In this document: positions 1 through 5,549 of the stretch, one piece after another
Numbering within the stretch: position 1 is the first letter of the stretch
Layout of the letters: each line of letters starts with the position of its first letter
DNA from: Acropora yongei
Taxonomy: Eukaryota; Cnidaria; Anthozoa; Scleractinia; Acroporidae
DNA: 10,000 nucleotides
Reading direction: 5' to 3'
Assembly (NCBI GenBank): GCA_014634225.1
Contig: BLFN01000379.1
Coordinates: 13,336 to 23,335 of the forward strand
Notes under the pieces: model-generated
The model's database searches: none
What the model was told of the DNA's origin: nothing
The model's input: the letters and a program-made list of their open reading frames with translations, nothing else
Made by a program: the position numbers and the translations under genes

Positions 1-53
1 ATCACCATAACTGTGGCTAACAGGTCAACAATGTCGAGAATTACAACGTCAAT

Positions 54-272
54 AGAGAGCTTAAGCAAGCGACGTTTTCAACCATGGGTGGAAACCGGCA
101 AACAACATTTCGCTTGTCAGGACAGTGATCAATCTCTTCTAGATTGCCAAACTAATCGTTGAAAATAGTGAGGAGATGCTTAACGACTCAAATATGGTTG
201 TGTGAAGACATGTTAAATTGGAAAACAGATGCCGTTGTGGCTCAAAAAACGTCACGTGCTTAAGCTCCCGAA
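54..272. repeat. Imperfect inverted repeat flanking about 165 bases
   Basis: GAGCTTAAGCAAGCGACGTTTT near 55-76 is mirrored by the complement of the segment near 246-267, which reads GAGCTTAAGCACGTGACGTTTT on the opposite strand. About four of 22 bases differ. The right arm belongs to the inverted copy of the repeat at 200-475, so the left arm is probably a fragment of another copy in the opposite orientation. Confidence 0.5.
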
Positions 273-475
273 TAAGGAGTTCAAGCAACGACAACGCCAG
301 AAAGCTGTGGTATGATTGGTTGAATAAGGAAAAGGAATCGTACTGCATGTGCTGCATGCACTTTGGCACCATTTTTTGTTGTAGTCCGACAAATAACAAC
401 GTGAAATTTTCAAATTAAAGTCTTTTAACGACAACGTGAACGCGTAACAGTAAAAGCCATGCTCTCTATTCACTT
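200..475 (-). repeat. Interspersed repeat family R, copy 1 (inverted)
   Basis: Read on the minus strand this contains TACTGTTACGCGTTCACG, TTGTCGTTAA, TTGAAAATTTCACG, a GCAGCACATGCAGTACG box and TTATTCAACCAATCAT. The same blocks occur in the same order in the + strand copies near 708-900 and 1208-1420. No target-site duplication or coding capacity was identified. Family name unknown; R is only a local label. Confidence 0.55.
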
Positions 476-707
476 TAACGGTGCTCCAACCATTCACTTG
501 GAAGTGTACTTTGTCAACAACATACAATGAAAGGAAGAGGGAATAATTGCAAAATATGCACGTTTGAGCAAATGTTTATTTTCGAGTGAATTTGTCTCTG
601 TTGAAGCCGTCTTTGTTGCTTATAGTGCTTGTAGACGATCTTTTTTTTATGTTTCAAATAAAAGTTGATGCAACTAGATTGTTGAGAGAACACGCTGCAA
701 CTGGAAT

Positions 708-900
708 GGTAAAAGCGCCGTTGAAGTAAAATGAAAGACTTACTGTTATGTGTTCACGTTATTGTTAAAACCTTAAATTTGGAAATTTCACGCTGTCAAA
801 ATACGTGAAAGAATGCAGCTAAAGAGCGTGCCGCACGTGTAGCACGCGCGACTATTTGTCATCATTCAACCAGTTGCTGTCGCCCTTGCTTAACCTCCCT
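708..900 (+). repeat. Interspersed repeat family R, copy 2
   Basis: Shares with copy 3 the blocks GAAAGACTTACTGTTATGTG, TTCACGTTATTGTTAA, GGAAATTTCACG, GAGCGTGCCGCACGTGTAGC and TCATTCAACCAGTTGCTGTC. The copies differ at many positions, so both are old. The CCGCACGTG element is itself partly palindromic. Confidence 0.6.
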
Positions 901-1207
901 ATTTACGTAACGTTGGACAGTCTTTCTCGTTCCTTACACGACGTGAAATGACCTGATGTGTGGACGACGTGGGCACTTGACGACATATTTCCAATTTTTT
1001 CTTCTTGCTCCCAAACTGCTCATACCAAAAATGGCTGGCGGAAGTAATCGATAACTTAGGGATCTCGAGCAGCCTCGACGGCTACGGGAGATGAAACTGA
1101 CTTCACTTAGACATAAACATTTGCGCAGTGCTGACTATTTTTCTATTATATCTTTTTGTTCGCATTCTTTATTAAGGTTGACAAATTACGCCACGGGTGG
1201 AGTGGTG

Positions 1208-1420
1208 CGAGCGCTGTTGTATTCGATAGAGAGAATGGAAGACTTACTGTTGTGTGTTTACGTTGTCGTTAATACAATACAATTGAAAATTTCGCGTTCG
1301 CGTTTGGCAGATTGCGTCAAAGAATTCGACTAAAGTGAGTGCCGCACGTGCAGCAACATATTTTTCCTCATTTAACCAATCACACAAAATGTTTTCTAAC
1401 GTTGGCTTTGCTGTTGTCGT
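1208..1420 (+). repeat. Interspersed repeat family R, copy 3
   Basis: Same blocks as copy 2, offset by about 505 bases: GGAAGACTTACTGTTGTGTG, TTTACGTTGTCGTTAA, GAAAATTTCGCG, GTGAGTGCCGCACGTGCAGC and TCATTTAACCAATCAC. With copy 2 it forms a direct repeat and with copy 1 an inverted repeat. Confidence 0.6.
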
Positions 1421-1565
1421 CGTCTTTGCTCAAGCCTGCCATTATTGTAGAAACGCGAACTTAGATTCAGTTGACGTACTTGTCTTGGTCTACATCGTAC
1501 TTACTTAAGCACCTTGTTTTCCAATTGTCACTTGCTTAACTTCTATGTGTTCTTTGCTCCTACAG

Positions 1566-1729
1566 GCAGGTCTTTTCCATAGCTTCGTATTTCTTTTTCT
1601 TCTTCAATATCATTGTTAGACTTATTTCGGGGGTTTTTCGCCTTCTTAAAGCCTTGCTGCTGGGAATTGTTTTCATGTCACGGATTGATCGAACATCTTT
1701 AATGCAGGGATATCAAAGCTGGGACGGAG
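1566..1729 (+). CDS. STRA6: STRA6-like exon A (internal): last membrane helix region and following loop
   Basis: The exon follows the acceptor TTTGCTCCTACAG and ends at the donor GGAG|GTAACT. It starts with one base completing a split codon, then 54 codons, then one base (G). The translation begins QVFSIASYFFFFFNIIVRL, a strongly hydrophobic stretch matching the human NRRVLYAATFLLFPLNVLV segment, and continues through FRLLKALLLGIVFMSRIDRT, which aligns without gaps to the human WRVLLSALYN...MDLSL segment. Its last base G plus CG of the next exon makes Ala, so the junction is in phase. A second AG lies four bases further in (exon would start at 1570, phase 0); the preceding exon is outside the window, so the choice cannot be settled here. 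Confidence 0.8.
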
Positions 1730-3428
1730 GTAACTCGCTTAGTGCATGAATTGACTTTACATCGTCATTGTCATCATCGGTATCATCGTTATCGTCATTA
1801 TGATCGTCTTTGTAATTGCCTAGGGGAAAACTGGAAAAAAAGATCCGAGTCTTTCTAACCAGCCCGAAAAGCCAGGTTCCAAACTGCAATACGGTTGTTT
1901 TGAAAAGCTGATCTTTGAACATGTTTTTAATGTAAGAAAATCCAAGAGGACTGCGAAGCTTGATGGCTTTAAAACTTCGGCGAAGATACAAAGGGAAATG
2001 TGGCACCCGAAATAGACCCGACAACTTTCAGGACTATTGAGAAACAGGGGTCCGCCTCTCAATAGTCCCGAAACTTTAGGCGCTCATTTCGAGCGACAAG
2101 GTTCTCCCTGTATCTTGGCGTCTCGAGGCACGAAACGTTTCAGTGATTTTCACTTTTATTCTCTTTACAACATATGAAAAGAACAGTTTTACAGAATAAG
2201 CGGGTCGGGTTTTTACGAATGGGTTTACGGGCCCCAAAGGTTCTTGGGACTTTCGAGAAACGGGCCCCGGGTCCCAGAAGTCGAGTCTATGAGCTTTTGA
2301 TCACCAGTATGAGTGTGTTTTGCGATAGTGACCCCGGTAAATTCGGGAAATGTTCGAACACGCAGGACAAGGAGTCGAATCTACAACATTTCGATTACTA
2401 GTTTGCGTGAGTGTTGCGATGGTGAATTCGAAAATTTTGACAGAAGTCCGATTGCTCGTAACAAGGAGTGGAATTCACGAGCTTTCGATTACCAGTTCGG
2501 GTGTGTCTTCCTATTGTGTCTCGGGGAAACTCGGCAAAAGTCCGAGTGATCGGAACAAGGAGTCGAATCTTAGACCTTTTCATTACTACAGTGCGTATAT
2601 GCTCTGTTCTTGAGATATGATGATGAAGATGACGTTGCTAACGATGATGATGATGATGACGTAATGAGGCCTTGACGATAACAATGGCAGCGATATTTTT
2701 TTCCTTATTTAACTAATCATACTTATTTAATTGCGGCTTATCTTACACAGCCTTCCTAGCGTACGTGGGATTTCTCAATGTCCTCGTTGCCCACAGCCAT
2801 CCTGTCATGCTCGTGTTTTGCCATTTGCTGATCAACAGAAACAGTGACCGCGCGCTCGAAGAGCCTTTAGAAGGCACTTCTTCAGAAGCCACGCCTTTGC
2901 TAGCCGCGGGGGGGCATCTCGAAGGTATGCTGTGCTTTTGCCATTTTTTTTTTTCAGTCGTTTGTCAAATGGTCATGGATCCAAGAAGTGTTTAAATGTT
3001 TAAACAAGAAACCATAAGGCTGACTGCCTCTTTTTTCAGTGTCACGCCATTTGAGTGGAACGCCCTCACTCAGTTTTTAATAACTAGAGATAACGTTAAC
3101 TCAGATAGGTATTGGGATAAAATATCATAGCCCCGCTTTACCCTTGGTACACTGTACTGGCTGGCTAGCTGACCGAATGGGTGTTTTCTTGTCTTGCTTA
3201 ACTTGTGTACGAATCTCTGAACTATATATTTGTTTTTATTTTATTTTAGGAATCGTTCGTCAGCGCCGCGTGAATCGTTTTTCCCAAAAAGCGGCTAATC
3301 GCTGGCTGTTGGCGGTCATGCTGCTTCGTAACCCTTCCCTCCGCAAGTATCGCCGGCAGGGTCGAGTGACACGTTTGTTGGATATGAGGAGTAACCGTAT
3401 CAACTCTACCGTGATAATTCGCATTTAG
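1566..3428 (+). CDS. STRA6: STRA6-like retinol uptake receptor, C-terminal part (3 exons; 5' part outside window)
   Basis: Spliced exons 1566-1729, 2760-2924 and 3250-3428 give about 168 residues with consistent phases (G|CG = Ala, G|GA = Gly) and a TAG stop. The vertebrate family is a multi-pass plasma-membrane receptor that takes up retinol from retinol-binding protein. Family-like blocks appear in the expected order: a hydrophobic segment followed by FRLLKALLLG and a SRIDRTSL loop; then a Y-x-x-F-L-x-x-x-V-x-x-SHP-x-M-x-x-FC-x-LL block; an acidic linker with a TPLLA element; and a C-terminal RWLLAVMLLRNPSLRKYRR segment that parallels the human RWGLAYTLLHNP region. Only the tail is present; the N-terminal transmembrane helices must lie upstream of base 1. 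Identification rests on recalled similarity to human STRA6, not a search. Ligand specificity in this organism is unknown. Confidence 0.82.
1760..1808. repeat. CAT/CGT-rich imperfect microsatellite
   Basis: Runs of ATC/GTC/ATT triplets such as GTCATCATCGGTATCATCG. Interrupted by frequent single-base changes, so old. Confidence 0.75.
1863..2231. repeat. Palindromic (snap-back) repeat, two arms of about 175-180 bases
   Basis: The left arm (about 1863-2042) and the complement of the right arm (about 2057-2231) align over their length. The perfect core is ACTATTGAGA (2033-2042) against TCTCAATAGT (2057-2066), with a 14-base loop. Further out, CGAAGATACAAAGGGA pairs imperfectly with the complement of TCTCCCTGTATCTTGG, and the outer CCCGAAAAGCC pairs with the complement of GGGTTTACGGG. 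Arms are diverged, so this is an old element, either a hairpin MITE or two head-to-head copies. It resembles a GGGCCCG-rich repeat I recall from coral genomes (recalled, not searched). Confidence 0.65.
2273..2603 (+). repeat. 94-bp tandem repeat, about 3.5 copies
   Basis: Units begin near 2273, 2367, 2461 and 2555, exactly 94 bases apart. Each starts with a version of ACAAGGAGTCGAATCT followed by TTTCGATTACCAGT-like and GAAACTCGG-like blocks. Units 2 and 4 share ACAAGGAGTCGAATCT exactly; the rest is diverged. Because 94 is not a multiple of three, the open frames crossing the array (2313-2549 and 2350-2613) are chance. Confidence 0.7.
2616..2660. repeat. GAT-rich microsatellite
   Basis: TGATGATGAAGATGACG, then an interruption, then a perfect GATGATGATGATGATGA run. 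Confidence 0.8.
2760..2924 (+). CDS. STRA6: STRA6-like exon B: conserved SHP/FC block and acidic linker
   Basis: Acceptor CCTTCCTAG|CG and donor CGAAG|GTATGC bound 165 bases: two bases, 54 codons and one base. The product reads AYVGFLNVLVAHSHPVMLVF, then CHLLINRN, an acidic stretch (DRALEEPLEGTSSEA) and TPLLAAGG. The first part has the same spacing of Y, FL, V, SHP, M, FC and LL as human STRA6. An alternative acceptor nine bases upstream (exon from 2751, after TTACACAG) keeps the same frame and would add three residues. The 2760 site is preferred because it aligns to the family with no insertion. Confidence 0.83.
2925..3249 (+). other. STRA6-like intron B-C
   Basis: 325 bases from GTATGC to a T-rich acceptor. 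It contains a short poly-T near 2945-2955 and nothing else that I can assign. Confidence 0.75.
3250..3428 (+). CDS. STRA6: STRA6-like terminal exon C with stop codon
   Basis: The acceptor TTTTATTTTATTTTAG has a long T-rich tract. The exon carries two bases, 58 codons and TAG at 3426-3428. It encodes a basic tail: GIVRQRRVNRFSQKAANRW, LLAVMLLRNPSLRKYRRQ, then TRLLDMRSNRINSTVIIRI. The R-W-x-L-x-x-x-L-L-x-N-P-x-L core matches the end of human STRA6. In vertebrate STRA6 the C-terminal region takes part in calmodulin binding; the basic-hydrophobic pattern here would fit such a role, but that is inference. The tail after the NPSL motif is longer than the human one. An ATG-like frame opening at 3144 is only upstream intron read-through. 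Confidence 0.85.
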
Positions 3429-3483
3429 TTAAGCTCTCTTGAACTCTGTAACGTCCAATACGTGCGTGTCATATTGTCGTTCT

Positions 3484-3510
3484 AATACACTGAATTTTGT
3501 GTGGCGTGAC
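3484..3510 (+). terminator. Possible STRA6-like poly(A) signal (AATACA variant) with GT-rich stretch
   Basis: AATACA at 3484-3489, 56 bases after the stop, is followed by a GT-rich run (TTTTGTGTGGCGTG) at about 3495-3508. The canonical AATAAA hexamer does not occur between the stop and 4203, where one lies inside a transposon arm. The variant hexamer with a GT-rich downstream element is therefore the nearest reasonable candidate, but it is weak. Confidence 0.3.
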
Positions 3511-3905
3511 GTTGCTTTAGCCTTAGTCGTTTCTTAGTTCACCCTCTTCGAGATTTCTTACGCGTTTTGGAAATGTTATTCAGATAAGAGCAGGAGATTC
3601 AAGGTCTCAACAATTTTGTTCAAGTCAGTGGATATATATTACGGTCTGAAAGGCCTGTCGCGTATGTTAATGTATGCCAATTAGGGTCAATTAGGCTGAA
3701 GATCATATGTCTTTTTTTAAGGTCTAACAGACCAGTAATGGATAGTGGTGTTAGTCCGGTGTTGGGAAGAACGTATGCAACTTACAGCATTTTAGTGTGA
3801 TTGTAGTGTTAGGTTTCAATTCTGAAGAAACTGTGGTGCTGGAGAAGTGGAACGCGAAAATTTGATATCAAACAAGTTGATTAGTATAAAATTATAACTG
3901 TTAAA

Positions 3906-3960
3906 AGATAACGATAAAACGATAACGATAACGATATAGATAACGTTAAAAGGTAACGTT
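3906..3960. repeat. ATAACG-type simple repeat
   Basis: GATAACGATAAAACGATAAC followed by GATAACGATATAGATAACG. The hexamer phase slips twice. It is not the animal telomere repeat TTAGGG. Confidence 0.7.
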
Positions 3961-4019
3961 GTTTCCAGCGTTACCCCTTGGACAACCCTTCGTTGTTTAG
4001 CTTCGTGCTCTTTATACAA

Positions 4020-4270
4020 CAGGGCCCAGTTGTTCAAAGCCCGATTAAGCTAATCCTGTATTAGTGGAAATTTACATTGTCATTTATTTACCTGGTAAAG
4101 GAGGGGTTTTCTCAAGATTAAGATTTAAGGAAATGAAATTTGTAATTTATAACCATATGCATATTGGGCCGCAATTTCGTGGCAAATCCTCCTTAAGCGG
4201 TAAATAAATAGCAATTAACATTTACGCTAATCCAGGATTAGCTTAATCGGGCTTGAACAACTGGGCCCTG
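4020..4270. mobile_element. MITE-like non-autonomous DNA element, 251 bp with long terminal inverted repeats
   Basis: The left end CAGGGCCCAGTTGTTCAAAG and the complement of the right end CAGGGCCCAGTTGTTCAAGC match, followed on both sides by CCCGATTAAGCTAATCCTG. Similarity continues inward through TATTTACC and a GGAGG block, giving arms of roughly 70-80 bases. The interior has no coding capacity. No target-site duplication is evident, so the superfamily cannot be named. Confidence 0.8.
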
Positions 4271-4515
4271 AACTTTAACCCTTATCATCCAAACTTTCGT
4301 GATTATTTTTTTTTACTGAACGGTATTGGATGATCCATGCCACAATAGTAACACGTTCAAAAATGAGCCGATCATAACATGATGCGATTACATGGAGTCA
4401 GCGATAAGCGCGGAAAAGTGCTTGCAGAAAAGTCACAATTTTTGCTTTTACTAGCTAGTGATTGGCTCAGAAAGTGCGCCAGACTTTTTTGGCACGGCAC
4501 GGTAAGCTACGCAAA

Positions 4516-4945
4516 ACAATATTCAAATTAGCAGTGATCATCTCAGAGAATAGTAATTTAAGCAATTGTTTGTTAGCCTGCAAAAATTCACGACTTCGGG
4601 GTTCGAAGCCGTGACCTCGCGATGAAGCCACAGAAGATTGAGCTGGTCAATTAAGTGGGTCGATACAATACCTAGACAGGATTGATTTCTGTAACCGCTG
4701 TTCATGTATATGATTCATATCATACGCAAATTCCCTCGATGATTTCTCCTTTCATGGGATTGTATCGATCCACTTAAATGGCCAGTTTAAATCCTCTGTG
4801 GCCTCATTGCTCAGTTCGTTAGAGCGTCGCAACGATATCGCGAGGTCATAACTTCCAACCCCGTTGAAGTTTTGAATTTTTGAGGCTTACAAGCAATTGC
4901 TTAATTTGATACTAACTGTGATGATCAAAGCTAATTTGATTTCTA
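4516..4945. repeat. Inverted pair of tRNA-like SINE copies
   Basis: The left arm (4516-4669, minus orientation) and right arm (4759-4945, plus orientation) share, in order: TTGTATCGA-CCACTTAA, CTGTGGC, TCGCGAGGTCA, a CAACCCCG-like block, GAATTTTT, AGGCT-ACAA-CAATTGCTTAA and TGATGATCA-like blocks. The right copy retains a Pol III A-box-like TTGCTCAGTTCG (4807-4818) and TTAGAGCG; its B-box region (ACTTCCAACCC) is decayed. The left copy has lost about 36 bases including the A box but keeps a B-box-like GGCTTCGAACCCC on the minus strand. The loop 4670-4758 holds a GATTCATATCATACG tail resembling the right copy's own tail (about 4965-4995). Confidence 0.65.
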
Positions 4946-5171
4946 TTATCTCATTTCCTGAATGTGATTCATTCCATATGCAATTTCCATCGAAAACAGT
5001 ATTCCTCGCTTCCGGTTTTTGGGGCAAATCAACTCAGTAGAAACATTGTTTACTTCCAACCAATAAAGTCGTTGTTGTTGTGTTGAGCTTTTTTTATTGT
5101 CGATGCGGTTTTGGTTTAACCATTCGTTTGAGGTTGCTTGCGCTCTGATACTTCCAACATGAAATTCAGAT

Positions 5172-5184
5172 TAACCAATGGTTA
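5172..5184. promoter_or_regulatory. CCAAT-containing palindrome upstream of RFC1
   Basis: TAACCAATGGTTA is a perfect 13-base odd palindrome with a CCAAT box at 5175-5179, about 370 bases before the RFC1 start codon. It could bind NF-Y, but the distance is large and single motifs of this length arise by chance. Confidence 0.25.
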
Positions 5185-5505
5185 CCCTGTGTCATCGTCG
5201 TAATAAATATGGCGGAATATGGAGACGGTTGATCAACATCCTTTGGGGATGCCTTACTTGCTATTGCGGTGCGATTTATCGTCGACCACTCGTCCTTATT
5301 TACAGCATGAACCACATTCCTCTATATTTATTTTTGTAACGGGAGTGCGACAATGACCTCAGACTGAGAAATCGGAAAACAAGATTTTCCCTCGGTTCCA
5401 CTTCACCCTATGTTATCTAAAGTATTGCAGACATTTCCTGAAGCCTACATGATTTACACAGTGACATCTCTAAGAATCCGCTGTCCAACTCCTCATTAAG
5501 TTTCT

Positions 5506-5519
5506 AAGATGGCGCGAAA
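5506..5519 (+). promoter_or_regulatory. Overlapping YY1-like and E2F-type sites at RFC1 5' end
   Basis: GGCGCGAAA (5511-5519) is the complement of TTTCGCGCC, an exact match to the E2F consensus TTTSSCGC with its flank. AAGATGGCG (5506-5514), which overlaps it, fits the YY1 core often found at transcription starts. Both lie 28-41 bases before the proposed start codon. An E2F site is what one expects for a replication gene expressed at S phase. That the transcription start lies near here is an inference. Confidence 0.5.
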
Positions 5520-5547
5520 TGTCGAAATGTGAATGTCATTGCTATAA
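5509..5547 (+). promoter_or_regulatory. Tiny upstream ORFs in RFC1 leader
   Basis: ATG at 5509 opens a seven-codon frame (MARNVEM) ending TGA at 5530-5532. ATG at 5533 opens MSLL and ends TAA at 5545-5547. The last A of that TAA is the first base of the RFC1 start, giving the overlap TAATG. They matter only if transcription starts upstream of 5509 or 5533, which the sequence cannot show. Confidence 0.35.
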
Positions 5548-5549
5548 TG
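5547..5549 (+). CDS. RFC1: RFC1 exon 1 coding part: the start codon alone
   Basis: Exon 2 begins directly with the codons for DIRSFF and has no methionine, so the initiator must come from an upstream exon. ATG at 5547-5549 is followed at once by GTTAGT, a near-perfect donor, which leaves phase 0 as required. The 77-base intron 5550-5626 ends in CTCTTCTCTTCTAG. Other upstream ATGs are not followed by a usable donor. A more distant first exon remains possible. Confidence 0.7.

Larger units (their letters stand above)
1..1565. other. STRA6-like intron (partial), repeat-rich, no recognisable exon
   Basis: No stretch reads as the next upstream STRA6 exon, which should encode a membrane helix and a short extracellular loop. 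Most of the interval is made of one repeat family in three diverged copies, described separately, plus unassigned DNA at 540-700 and 900-1200. Open frames here, for example 1091-1333 on the + strand, lie in the repeat copies and show no protein-like character. Confidence 0.6.
1730..2759 (+). other. STRA6-like intron A-B, filled with repeats
   Basis: This 1030-base intron (or 1021 with the alternative acceptor) begins GTAACT and ends CTAG. It holds a CAT-rich microsatellite, a long palindromic repeat, a 94-bp tandem repeat and a GAT-rich microsatellite. Nothing in it looks like a further coding exon, and the phases of the flanking exons fit without one. Confidence 0.7.
3429..5500. other. Intergenic region between STRA6-like 3' end and RFC1 5' end
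   Basis: About 2.1 kb holding the presumed STRA6-like 3'UTR, an ATAACG simple repeat, a TIR element (4020-4270) and a pair of inverted SINE-like copies (4516-4945). No open frame with protein-like composition was found. Nothing is assigned at 3511-3905, 4271-4515 or 4996-5170, apart from short AT-rich tracts and scattered CCAAT boxes toward the right. Confidence 0.6.

Noticed and set aside
1713..2024. Minus-strand open frame of 103 codons
   Set aside because: It overlaps the CAT microsatellite (encoding a DDDNDD run) and the palindromic repeat; no family signature and it is antisense to a supported intron.
2313..2613. Overlapping plus-strand frames of 78 and 87 codons
   Set aside because: They cross the 94-bp tandem array, whose period is not a multiple of three, so the resemblance between them is due to the repeat.
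4801..4872. Functional tRNA gene
   Set aside because: A-box-like and T-arm-like sequence are present, but the acceptor stem does not pair and the B box is degenerate; a SINE head fits better.
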